A stretch of DNA of 64,000 nucleotides from contig JAHBSZ010000001.1 in the NCBI GenBank assembly GCA_019638845.1, forward strand, positions 682,001 to 746,000, given 5' to 3'. The translations under genes were made by a program, and so were the position numbers. The stretch is from Salinibacterium sp. (GTDB taxonomy: Bacteria; Actinomycetota; Actinomycetes; Actinomycetales; Microbacteriaceae). The first letter of the stretch is position 1. Each line of letters begins with the position of its first letter. Below are positions 1 through 8,107 of the stretch, one piece after another. The notes below the pieces were generated by a model that saw nothing but the letters and a program-made list of their open reading frames with translations, was not told where the DNA came from and did not search any database.

Positions 1-369
1 GTCCTGCTCTAGTCGTGCATCAACGCGGCTGGCCAGTTCGCCGTCGACCAGCTTGGCCGCGCGCTCTCGTGCGCTGATTCCGGCCTCGGTGAGGCGGAGT
101 ACGGATGAACGGCGGTCGCCGGGGTTGGCGTGGCGGGCGACCAGACCCGCTCGTTCCAGGCGATCGGCAAGCTTGCTCGCGCCGCCGACGGTAATGACGA
201 GTGTCTCGGCGAGGTCGTTCACCCGCGAGGTTTCTCGCATCGCGATGACCCGGAGCCCCTCGCAGTCGCTCAACGGTAGTCCGAGTTCAGCTCGCAGACG
301 CGCGTCGAGCGCGTTCCAGAGCTCGATCTGGAGGCCGACAAGATCAGCGAACAGCGCCTCAGTGGTCAT
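1..369 (-). CDS. MarR-family transcriptional regulator (3' end cut by window)
   Basis: Reading the minus strand from the ATG at 369 gives an open frame that is still open at base 1, so only the first 123 codons are present. The translation starts MTTEALFADLVGLQIELW and contains a winged-helix core (NDLAETLVITVGGASKLADR) followed by the wing signature PGDRRSSVLRLTEAG, where the D-R-R residues are diagnostic for MarR proteins. A Shine-Dalgarno-like GGGAAGG lies just upstream, inside a dyad shared with the divergent gene. MarR proteins repress themselves and neighbours through dimeric binding to palindromes, so the 389-406 palindrome is the obvious operator. The ligand is unknown. Confidence 0.85.
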   Translation of the reverse strand, partial: MTTEALFADLVGLQIELWNALDARLRAELGLPLSDCEGLRVIAMRETSRVNDLAETLVITVGGASKLADRLERAGLVARHANPGDRRSSVLRLTEAGISARERAAKLVDGELASRVDARLEQD

Positions 370-375
370 ACTTTA

Positions 376-420
376 CCTTCCCGAGATCTATATTACCAGT
401 AATATATATCCTTGGGAAGG
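376..420. promoter_or_regulatory. Nested dyad between marR and the DUF1801 gene; likely MarR operator
   Basis: A perfect 18-bp palindrome TATATTACCAGTAATATA sits at 389-406. It is enclosed by a second inverted repeat, CCTTCCC (376-382) and GGGAAGG (414-420), with nearly the same dyad axis. The outer arm also forms the ribosome-binding site of the marR gene. The AT-rich core stands out against GC-rich surroundings. Position and symmetry fit an autoregulatory MarR site; binding is inferred. Confidence 0.65.
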
Positions 421-444
421 TGTACGCGATCAGACCGTCACGGG

Positions 445-861
445 TCAGGATTCGCCGTCGCGAGCGCGTAGCGCGTAGGTGCCCGACGTAAGCGTTTCGT
501 ACGAGCTGGCCACAACCTTCCCGAGGACGTCGAGATCAATGAGCTCGAGATCTTTGATGTAGACGCAACCGACACCAGTCGTGTGCGGGCCGAGACGCTC
601 GAGCATCGCGGAATGCGCGGCAACTCCGTCCACGAGATAGACAGTCATCGCTGCCTTGCGCGGGGCGAACGCGGCTGCCGCCGTGTCACCCTCGCGCCCG
701 CTCTCATACCGGTAGTGGTAGTGGCCGTAGCCGACAATGGTCCCCCACAGTCGGGGCTCAGAGCCTGTCGCGCTCGAAAAGAGGTGGAGCAGGGTTTCAG
801 CGTCACGCCGACGCTTCAACGGGGTCACACTCGCGATGAACGCGTCGATCTCGCTACTCAT
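445..861 (-). CDS. DUF1801 domain protein
   Basis: This 138-residue protein matches the DUF1801 (YdhG-like) family. The family pattern is visible: RRRDAETLLHLFSSATG near the N-terminus, then LWGTIVGYGHYHYRYESG (residues about 39-56), the AAFAPRKAAMTVYL strand, and the C-terminal GVGCVYIKDLELIDLDVL block. The fold is a small alpha/beta domain of unproven biochemical role. The gene reads in the same direction as the truncated marR and lies just upstream of it, so the two may share a transcript across the palindrome. Length is normal for the family and no damage is visible. Confidence 0.8.
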   Translation of the reverse strand: MSSEIDAFIASVTPLKRRRDAETLLHLFSSATGSEPRLWGTIVGYGHYHYRYESGREGDTAAAAFAPRKAAMTVYLVDGVAAHSAMLERLGPHTTGVGCVYIKDLELIDLDVLGKVVASSYETLTSGTYALRARDGES

Positions 862-1086
862 GTGGGGATATTACCCGGGGCCCTTCGACTGGATGCAGCG
901 CATCCAGTCAGCGCCCGGGGGAGATAACGTACTCTGACGTCGACGGAATGACGAAGGCTTGGCGGGACACTCTTGAGCGGACGATGGATGAGAAGAAGGA
1001 CTGGATCCCTTCTTCTCATCTTGTGCGGGATGTCGGCTTTCACCGCACGACCTCAGTTGTAGAACGAACGAACCTCGCGCTCAGCA
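862..1086. other. Intergenic spacer left of the island
   Basis: About 225 bases between the DUF1801 start and the left 214-bp repeat. Short open frames here have no recognisable domain and read through a long hairpin, so I call no gene. The only structured element is the inverted repeat at 987-1020. Confidence 0.5.
987..1020. terminator. Perfect 13-bp stem hairpin, possible terminator
   Basis: GATGAGAAGAAGG at 987-999 is perfectly complementary to CCTTCTTCTCATC at 1008-1020 around an 8-base loop. Only TT follows on the plus strand, so the U-tract is weak. It may be a terminator for transcripts leaving the island or an operator-type dyad. Confidence 0.45.
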
Positions 1087-1300
1087 GTGCCCCTGGAGGG
1101 ACTCGACGCCCCACCCGTGCCGCCGCCACATCGCGCGGTAGCCCGCATCCGGATCGCCCACGCACAGCGCAATGCGCCGGACTGCGCGGGCGGGGACCCC
1201 GGGCTTCTAGGGGCCACCCATGAGTACGAATTAAAAGAGGATCGCTGCGGAAGTCTCGCCGAGCCGACCCGCAATGCAGCGATCCTCCTTTATTTCGTGC
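1087..1300. repeat. Left 214-bp direct repeat (att-like, copy A)
   Basis: Nearly identical to 10822-11035, with only a handful of substitutions (for example CCCGTGCC versus CCCGTTCC, and changes around the hairpin tail). It opens with the 20-bp tRNA 3'-end core and contains the same long hairpin (arms 1233-1248 and 1276-1290). In this copy the T-rich tail of the hairpin is mismatched. The repeat ends at the shared TTCGTGC, after which the two sequences diverge. Confidence 0.85.
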
Positions 1301-1722
1301 ACCTTCTGCAGGTTTACTCGAACCCCTCGGCGAATCGCCTCTCTCCCCAGGCGTTGCTCTTCCGATCGACTGAGTCCACCCGACCCGCTGAAGCCGAAAC
1401 GGTCGCTGTTCGATCCGCCCGGCAGTTGCGAGAGAAGGAGCTGGAGCGATTGGTCGATCGATACCTCGAGGTTCGCAACATGAGGCAGGTCGCCCGCGAG
1501 ATGCGGGTGTCACGCACTACTGTCGCGAAGGTGCTCAAGGGCAGAGGAATTGATACCTCGTCGAGCATGAAGCCAGCCGACGTTGAGCGGGCCGTCGGAC
1601 TCTACGTCGAGGGCCACTCAAGTGGGGCCATCGGAAGGCGTCTGGGCTTCGACAACCACACGGTGCTCAGTGCTCTTCGATCTGAGGGTGTTCAGATCCG
1701 GCCACAGCTCACGAGTAGCTAG
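1297..1722 (+). CDS. Double helix-turn-helix protein at island end
   Basis: The conserved part is about 105 residues with two consecutive HTH units: MRQVAREMRVSRTTVAKVLK, then a linker and SSGAIGRRLGFDNHTVLSAL. Small proteins of this type are commonly found directly downstream of large serine recombinases in actinobacterial elements. I placed the start at a GTG at 1297, which lies in the last bases of the left repeat, giving 141 residues. The reading frame is in fact open back through the whole repeat to 1087, so the start is uncertain. It may assist recombination or regulate the element; neither is shown here. Confidence 0.55.
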   Translation: MHLLQVYSNPSANRLSPQALLFRSTESTRPAEAETVAVRSARQLREKELERLVDRYLEVRNMRQVAREMRVSRTTVAKVLKGRGIDTSSSMKPADVERAVGLYVEGHSSGAIGRRLGFDNHTVLSALRSEGVQIRPQLTSS

Positions 1723-1757
1723 TCGCCTCGGACGCTCCCCCGCCCTACGCTCAAGCC

Positions 1758-2836
1758 ATGTCTTCGATTCTGACTCTCAACGCTCGGGACGGCGTCGGCC
1801 TTACGGTCGCCCGCAAGATGTTCAAGATGTCGTCGGAGGAGTTCGGAGGCTTCATTCGCGAGCACTATACGACCCTCCAGAGCGAGCTAGCAAAGGTCGG
1901 CGTCACCTATGACGCATTGAGCCCGGCACTTCTCCCTTCGACCACCCGTCATGAAATCGCGTTGCTCTTCAACATCGATCTCATCGGCTCATCGATGTAT
2001 GGAAGGGCCATCGCTAAGCGGCTCATCCCCCTGCTCGAGCCCGAAGCAACCTTGAGCGTACTCGTTGGCGATATCTTCCTGCATCCCCAAGCCGTCCGCG
2101 AGATGGCGCGCTACGCCGGATTCGTCCCGAGCGACCTTCACGAGTGGGGTCAGGACTATCTCTTCTGCGTTTATCTCAACAACCTCAGCGAAAGTCAGCG
2201 CGACGCTTTGCATAACGGATTCTTCGGCAGCCCTGGCTATCTCGGCTACGTGCGGCGACTTACAACTCTTACTCTCGCACCACCGCGGGGTCGACGTTGC
2301 CCACCGCTTTCGTGAAACACAAAGGCTTCATGCTCGTTGACCACGGCGGGGATGACCCGTGGGTAGGAGATTCGAACGAGATTGGCTACCCGTTCGAGGA
2401 GAACGGATACTAAGGTCGTCAGCGTCAACAGCGACCTCTTCTCGCCACTGCTCTCCTACAAGATTCAGTCGGAAGTGACTCCTCGATACCAGGAGGACGT
2501 GCTCGTCTCGCTCAACGCCATCTCGGACGAGCCAATGTCGCTGGACGGTTTTGAGGTACTTCTGCCCGAGGCCAAGTTCGGTTACCTACAATCTGCCAAG
2601 GGCGAGATCTTGAAGATCGCCGGCCTCGACAAGCACTCCCGCGAAGAGCTCGCATCCGCATACGAGCCGAGCTGGATAGCGATTACATCTACCGACTGCA
2701 GCACAACGTCGATGGCACAGTGCAATTCACTGTCGCGCTGGAGCTACCCCGCGACGAGGCCCACCCGATCAAGGTGGCAGTCGGACTCAAATACTTTCCG
2801 GACACGAAGACGCTGAGCGTGGTCACTCTGACGTAG
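1758..2836 (+). pseudogene. Unrecognised gene with three frameshifts
   Basis: A plausible coding sequence of about 358 codons begins at ATG 1758 (MSSILTLNARDGVGLTVARK) but changes frame three times. The first frame runs to about 2258. The second carries KGFMLVDHGGDDPWVGDSN and stops at 2411-2413. The third carries TKVVSVNSDLFSPLLSYKIQ, and the last (LDSDYIYRLQHNVDGTVQF) ends with TAG at 2834-2836. Protein-like composition continues across all breaks, so this is one damaged gene rather than several small ones. I recognise no domain. It lies directly before the defence locus and could have been part of it. Sequencing indels are an alternative explanation. Confidence 0.6.
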
Positions 2837-2850
2837 TCCACATCTCAATC

Positions 2851-3369
2851 TCAGTCGACACGCGTGGTCGGAATCGACCCCGCCATCGCGATCGCGTCAG
2901 CCAGACGGTCGACCAACTGAGCGAACAGCACGATGAGATGATCGAACCGGTCTCGGTCCATCTCGACCCAGGAAGTCCATACAGCCTCGCTCCCCGGCAA
3001 AGCCTCCTCGCGCTGTCCAGGCGGGAGATTCCGCCACCCACGCGCGACCTCGACAGAGTTGTCTGGCCACAGGCTGTGCACGACCGCGTTGCGACGCTTC
3101 AGGGCAGCGTCAACCTCGTCTAGTAACTCAAGCGTCTTCACCGCGAATGCTTCGTATTCTCCGCCCAACCCTCGGATATACGTTCGGCAAAGTTCTATGT
3201 TGCCGTTGACCGGCTTGCCCGCATGAGCGTTTGAGGCTTTGCCCTCGGTAAGCGCGCCGACCATAACCACTCTGCCGATCAGGGCCGGTAACCAGTCCGG
3301 CACGACCCCAAATATTCCAGGGAAGAAAGACTTGCTCGAATCCAGTTTCACGGCGTTGGGGAGCGGCAC
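2851..3369 (-). CDS. Small HEPN-motif protein downstream of the methyltransferase
   Basis: A 172-residue, mostly helical protein that I do not recognise as a named family. The segment DAALKRRNAVVHSLW contains RNAVVH (residues 93-98), matching the R-x4-H catalytic signature of HEPN ribonucleases, with the usual N after R. It starts at GTG 3369, only 11 bases after the methyltransferase stop, so the two are probably co-transcribed. HEPN proteins act as RNases in toxin-antitoxin and abortive-infection systems. That makes a toxin or effector role plausible but unproven. Confidence 0.55.
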   Translation of the reverse strand: MPLPNAVKLDSSKSFFPGIFGVVPDWLPALIGRVVMVGALTEGKASNAHAGKPVNGNIELCRTYIRGLGGEYEAFAVKTLELLDEVDAALKRRNAVVHSLWPDNSVEVARGWRNLPPGQREEALPGSEAVWTSWVEMDRDRFDHLIVLFAQLVDRLADAIAMAGSIPTTRVD

Positions 3370-3380
3370 GACTTCGGCGC

Positions 3381-4658
3381 TTAAAGCTCGCCGGTCATCG
3401 GAAGCTCCTGGTGTGGGTTGACTTCTGAGAGATCGCGGCCAGCGGCCTCAAAGCCGCTGCCTTTCACCGCTGAGATCGCTTCATCAGCCGACGTAATGTA
3501 CTGCGGTGAGACGTCAATGCCGATGAAGCGCCGTCCGAGCGCTCGCGCCGCAACCCCACTGTTGCCACTACCGACGAACGGATCCAGCACAACATCGTTG
3601 ACGTCCGTGCTGAGGCCTATGCATCGCCCGGGGAGAGCCGTTGGGAATTGAGCCCCATGGCCGTTCTTGCCGCTTGAGGTCGGCATCACCCATACGTCGG
3701 AAAGCTTGTCGGACTCGTATCCGACATTGCGACCGCCGAGGGTTGGTCGCATGCGGCGATAGGCAGTTTTGTCGAACTTAGGCGCCCGCACAGTGGACAT
3801 GTGGATGATGTACTCGAGACCTCTGCTGACGCGAGAGTTCTGCGGTTCGGGCATGCTGCTCGGCTTCGCCCAAGTAATGACGCTCTTGACGAAGTAGCCG
3901 AGACGGCTAGCACGCTCCGCGATCTGTGTGGGTAGCAGGCACTGCTCCCCGTCCTTCAAATACGAGTGGCCCGCGCTGTACCGACGCGCATCGTGGTCCG
4001 CCCAGGACTTGGTCTCCTTGCCCTGCATCGCACGGAGAGCCTCGGCGGCGTTGCCTCGGATCTGTGTGCGGGTGTTGTACGAGTCCATGATGTTCCACCA
4101 GATCGAGGCTTCATCGGTGAGCACTGGACGGAGTTGGTGCAAGATTTGGACAGTGTGCCGGACGAATCCTTCCGGCGTCTGCTCGTGCCCGTAAGCACAC
4201 TCTTCGCCATCGGCCCAGCCCACGATCTTGGAGTCCTTGTACATTCGAAGACCCCAGTACGGAGTCGACGTCACCACGCACTGAACGCTGCCCGGCTCGA
4301 TCAAGGACAGTACCTCGGTGACATTTCCCTCAATGAGCAAGTAGTCCTCGAGCTCAGGGGTCTCGGCCGTCTGGTTCACTTCCGACTCACGGACGAGGTA
4401 GTCGAGTACCTGACTCCGGGGCACGAAGGTTTCGCCAAAGGCATCCTGGTCCATGAGCGCGATCACCTCATCTACAGTGACGTCGCCTCCGTGGCCTAAG
4501 GCACGACGGACGAAGTGGGGAGCCATGCCAACGATCGGCGCAACAGACTCAACCGAAAAGCGCTCCGGTCGCCCGATCCAGGCAGCTCTATCCAGGGACG
4601 CCAGGGGGGTCCGAGGCTTGATGTCCGGGAGCTGTACCGCTTGCTTGAGGGTCACCAC
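3381..4658 (-). CDS. Beta-class DNA methyltransferase (N4-cytosine or N6-adenine)
   Basis: A 425-residue protein when started at GTG 4658, which has GGAG five bases upstream; an in-frame extension to 4760 lacks this signal. The catalytic motif IV is TSTPYWG (residues 130-136), a variant of TSPPYW. The SAM-binding motif I, DPFVGSGNSG, follows near residue 359. The order catalytic-then-SAM-binding defines the beta class. The enzyme would methylate an amino group in its recognition sequence and protect host DNA. It diverges from the McrB-like ATPase gene across about 245 bp, consistent with a restriction-modification locus. The S-to-T-P change in motif IV (TSTPYW) is unusual but keeps the P-Y-W core. 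Confidence 0.85.
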   Translation of the reverse strand: MVTLKQAVQLPDIKPRTPLASLDRAAWIGRPERFSVESVAPIVGMAPHFVRRALGHGGDVTVDEVIALMDQDAFGETFVPRSQVLDYLVRESEVNQTAETPELEDYLLIEGNVTEVLSLIEPGSVQCVVTSTPYWGLRMYKDSKIVGWADGEECAYGHEQTPEGFVRHTVQILHQLRPVLTDEASIWWNIMDSYNTRTQIRGNAAEALRAMQGKETKSWADHDARRYSAGHSYLKDGEQCLLPTQIAERASRLGYFVKSVITWAKPSSMPEPQNSRVSRGLEYIIHMSTVRAPKFDKTAYRRMRPTLGGRNVGYESDKLSDVWVMPTSSGKNGHGAQFPTALPGRCIGLSTDVNDVVLDPFVGSGNSGVAARALGRRFIGIDVSPQYITSADEAISAVKGSGFEAAGRDLSEVNPHQELPMTGEL

Positions 4659-4902
4659 TACTGCTCCGTTTCCTTGCCTACCTACACCTTGCCATGGCTT
4701 CCGGATCGGACCGAGCCAACCCACCGGGATCGGCCCGGAACTGGCGCCTTGAGCCCCCACAAGCCCCTTACTGAAGCATCAGCCTCCGACACGGAGGTCT
4801 CCCTCGAGCGACCAGAACCGTCGATCCCGAATGTCTGTCATAACCCGCCCATAGAATCGACACAGGCGAAATGTCTGCACGCAGAACACTCTGGGAGACG
4901 CA

Positions 4903-6687
4903 GTGTCGAAGTATTCCGAAGAAGCGATGGAACTCGCGCTGACCCAGCTGAGCGAGCATGCGGCGAGCGGTAAGGCTCGCTCAAACTGGATGTCGGCATT
5001 CCTTGTTGCGACCCGCATGCGGCGAGCAAGTTACCCCAACAACACGAGCGGAACAGACTCGGGCGTCGCTGATCTGTTCACGTTGATTCCCGACAATCCG
5101 CGCGGGCGGATCAATCCATTCATAGACCTGTCCTCGAAGATGCGGTGGCTTGTTACAGCCAACTCCGGCCGCAAGACGGTATGGAACACAGGCACACGAG
5201 ACGGAACCCAGAATGGGCTCTTCACCAACTCGCACTGGGAGAACGGGCTTCGCGCCGACGCTATTGACGTACTGCTTGCCCAGCTCGGAAGCGACGAGCC
5301 TCTTCCGGCCCGGGATGCATTGGCCGTGCTCGTGACGCGAGATCAAGATTGGTCCAGCGAACCATCACGCGACGATCTTCTCGCCGCAGCAGCAGACTTC
5401 CTGGGGCTTCCCGTCAGCGACCTCGAGCGGATCACTGAAGACCGTGCGCTAGGAGCTTCATTGCTTGGCACACCCGAGTGGAGCCCGGCGGCTCTCGAGG
5501 CCTGGCAGTTCGGCCCGCCCGCCCCTGCTGTCGCCACGGGTGGTTCAAGCTACACACTCCCCTACGAAGCCGTGAGCATCGAGACGGTAGGAGAACTTCC
5601 TACTGAGTTCACCAAGTTTCTGGATCACCACGGCATCTCCGCGGGGAGCACAGATGAGATAGTCGACCTGCTCGCCGCGACCTTGTCGAGCCAACTGGTG
5701 ATCATGGCGGGGCCGAGCGGAAGCGGGAAGTCACTAATGGCTTCTGCGTTGGCCGCCTTCTTCGCCCCAAAGACAAGACGGACCCGGCTCGAGGCAACAC
5801 GGCTGCTAGCGCGTAGGGAGGAGTTCTTCGGTTATTTCTCGCATCTGGCGGGCTCACAGTTCATGGCGTACGACCAGCTTCTCGAGTTGCTAGACATCTC
5901 CAAGTCCGAAGAAGTTACTCCCCCGATCATCACCATCGAGGAAGCCAACCTCTCGCCCATTGAAGGCTACCTGTCTCCACTCGTGCACGGGCTTGGCGGG
6001 CTGGAGGCCGAGGTGTTGACCCTCGCGCTTCACTCGCAGCCGGATGAAGTCCCATCTCAAGTTCCCGACCGGGTGGTGCCCGCGAAGCTCAGCATCGAGC
6101 CATACCCACGCTTCTTCCTAACCATCAATGTCGATGCAGACTCCCCCGCACCTGCCCGCAAGGTAGTGAGCCGCGCATGTGTGGTGCTTCTGGAGACCCC
6201 ATCGATCGAGACAACGCTGGCTTCCTCGGACACACTGGTCCAGCCTTCGATTGAAGACGCGGACGGTGAGGCGAAAGGCGTGATCGGTCGCCCGACCGTT
6301 GCTTTCGATCGTTACATCGCCTCTGGCAGTGATGTGCTGCAGCAGAGTTTCATGGCACGCGCAGAACTCCTTCGGGACGCGCTCGGTGGTGACGTCATCA
6401 GCCCTCGCGCCTTCCAGAAGAGCCTCGTTTACATGGCCTGGTTCGTCGAGCTAAGCGGGATAGACGAGCCCGCACCTGACCAGGCTGCCGTGCTCGCTGC
6501 AACCGACAATGCTGTCCTTCACTTCGTTCTTCCGGGACTGGCCGCAGCGCATTTCAGCCTTGCTCTCGCCGCACTTGGTGGAGCTGATCCGAAGGGTGTT
6601 CTTGCATCGAGGATCAGCCGTCTTGCTAACGCCACGACCGGCCAGCACTTTGGTCTGCCGCCGGACTTTTGGGGTGCATTGAGCTGA
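4903..6687 (+). CDS. McrB-like AAA+ ATPase of a restriction system
   Basis: A 594-residue protein starting at GTG 4903 with GGGAG five bases upstream. The N-terminal 250 residues have no domain I can name and are likely the DNA-recognition part. The Walker A motif GPSGSGKS is at residues 270-277 and the Walker B-like stretch IITIEEANLS follows near 342-351, with the EEAN arrangement seen in McrB-type NTPases (usually DEINR or DEANR). McrB proteins form rings that translocate DNA for a partner nuclease. The downstream gene, overlapping its 3' end, encodes such a nuclease. Whether it uses GTP or ATP cannot be told from the sequence. Confidence 0.8.
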   Translation: MSKYSEEAMELALTQLSEHAASGKARSNWMSAFLVATRMRRASYPNNTSGTDSGVADLFTLIPDNPRGRINPFIDLSSKMRWLVTANSGRKTVWNTGTRDGTQNGLFTNSHWENGLRADAIDVLLAQLGSDEPLPARDALAVLVTRDQDWSSEPSRDDLLAAAADFLGLPVSDLERITEDRALGASLLGTPEWSPAALEAWQFGPPAPAVATGGSSYTLPYEAVSIETVGELPTEFTKFLDHHGISAGSTDEIVDLLAATLSSQLVIMAGPSGSGKSLMASALAAFFAPKTRRTRLEATRLLARREEFFGYFSHLAGSQFMAYDQLLELLDISKSEEVTPPIITIEEANLSPIEGYLSPLVHGLGGLEAEVLTLALHSQPDEVPSQVPDRVVPAKLSIEPYPRFFLTINVDADSPAPARKVVSRACVVLLETPSIETTLASSDTLVQPSIEDADGEAKGVIGRPTVAFDRYIASGSDVLQQSFMARAELLRDALGGDVISPRAFQKSLVYMAWFVELSGIDEPAPDQAAVLAATDNAVLHFVLPGLAAAHFSLALAALGGADPKGVLASRISRLANATTGQHFGLPPDFWGALS

Positions 6688-8096
6688 GCGTTCGCCTCGA
6701 CTACATGAGACGTGGACGCTCGCTCTTTCACGTCCAAGTAGAAGGGCGCCTGTTGGCCCCGACGCTGCCACTGGGATTGATCATGTCGGGAAGCGGCTCC
6801 GATTTGTTGCTGATCGAGCCCGACGGTCGATCGTTGTCTGGCCGCCTCAGCTTGCCGATGGTTTTGACCGACAACTCCATCGGATTTGTCGATTTGGAGA
6901 TTCCATCAAGCGGACTCTTCGACCAAGCCGACCTGACGGCGCTATGGCGCGCGGGCGAAGAACTGGCCGACTGGAAGGCGCGCACCGCCCAGGTCGGAGA
7001 AGAGGTCAGCTTCGCGACACCAGAGATTGTTGGGGTAGCGGGCATCGTAATGAGCTGGCGGTCCCTGATCGCGTGTACCCGCGCAGCAAGAAACCTGCTT
7101 GCAGCATGGCCTTCGACGCTGGGGCGTCGACTGAGATGGTCCCCGGTTGGTGTTCCTGCGGGGATAGAAGATTTGGAACGGACCGAGCGAGACGGTCCGG
7201 CTCGTGGCGTGGCGTCTATGACCGGTCACGGTATGTTGATCGCGCAGAGCGCTCGGTGGGTCGGGCAGGCGGAGCGAATCCCTTCGATGTCCGTTCAGCG
7301 TGTAGCGCAGGCAGTGGTCCAGTTGTTCGAACACACTCTCAGCGCCAGGGACTTAGAAAGTGTCAGCCCCCTCCTCCACCCAATCGCCCAAGTCGGATTC
7401 ATAGCCTCACCGCAATCGCAGCGCAGCGATCCAGATCCCTCCTCGTGGCCCCGGCTATTTTCGGAGTTCGTTGTATCTAGCATTCGTGTACTTGCGGACC
7501 TCGCCGCGATCGAACGCGGAACCGGTGCTCTGCCACTGCTCGACACTGACGAACTCTATGAGTCTTGGTTGGCGATTCGAACCCTTGACTTCTTCGATAC
7601 CCGCCTTGGCAACCGACACCACAGTCAGGCCGGCGCACTTGCTGCGTGGAGGAACGATGAGATCCTGTTTGAGCTCTGGCTGAAGCCCGCGTTCCACGGA
7701 TCTCCGAACACAATTGGAAGTGAGCAGTTCGTATCAGTGATCTCTGACGACCTCGTACCAGATCTACTCATTTCAGCAACTCGTGGTGAGCACACCGAGC
7801 TTGCGGCAATCGATGCAAAGGCGTGGGCCAAGATGTTGCCTGAGGACGTGCTCACTCAGGGAGCAAAGTATCTGTACGGTATTCGCCGCCACCCGGATAA
7901 GGCGATTGTTCCTGCACTGTCCTCCGCTCTGATCGTTACCTCGGCGGTTCGACCACACGCGATCGAGTCCGACCTCGCAAAGCTCCATGTCGTTCGGTCT
8001 ACGCCCACCTCGGAACAGTCCACTCTGGACGTTCGACTCGACGCGTTGATCACCGAACTGCGCGAGACACTCGCGAACCGCGAGCGCGAAGCATAG
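6669..8096 (+). CDS. McrC-like / DUF2357-type PD-(D/E)xK nuclease subunit
   Basis: The 475-residue reading overlaps the end of the McrB-like gene by 19 bases, implying translational coupling. The C-terminal third contains ELYESWLAIRTLDFF, then VPDLLI (Asp365) and LAAIDAKAW (Asp382, Lys384), a classic PD-(D/E)xK nuclease core. The order matches McrC and LlaJI-type partners of McrB ATPases. The start is ambiguous: TTG 6669 gives maximal overlap, and ATG 6705 would remove 12 residues. It should supply DNA cleavage to the ATPase ring. The long N-terminal part is unassigned. Confidence 0.7.
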   Translation: MGCIELSVRLDYMRRGRSLFHVQVEGRLLAPTLPLGLIMSGSGSDLLLIEPDGRSLSGRLSLPMVLTDNSIGFVDLEIPSSGLFDQADLTALWRAGEELADWKARTAQVGEEVSFATPEIVGVAGIVMSWRSLIACTRAARNLLAAWPSTLGRRLRWSPVGVPAGIEDLERTERDGPARGVASMTGHGMLIAQSARWVGQAERIPSMSVQRVAQAVVQLFEHTLSARDLESVSPLLHPIAQVGFIASPQSQRSDPDPSSWPRLFSEFVVSSIRVLADLAAIERGTGALPLLDTDELYESWLAIRTLDFFDTRLGNRHHSQAGALAAWRNDEILFELWLKPAFHGSPNTIGSEQFVSVISDDLVPDLLISATRGEHTELAAIDAKAWAKMLPEDVLTQGAKYLYGIRRHPDKAIVPALSSALIVTSAVRPHAIESDLAKLHVVRSTPTSEQSTLDVRLDALITELRETLANREREA

Positions 8097-8107
8097 GTGG
8101 GTTGAAC

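Noticed and set aside
1758-2836. Programmed ribosomal frameshifting in the broken island gene
   Set aside because: Three shifts and no slippery heptamers; decay or sequencing error is simpler.
4659-4760. N-terminal extension of the methyltransferase to 4760
   Set aside because: GTG 4658 has a good ribosome-binding site, while the extension is Gly/Trp-rich and unlike the family.
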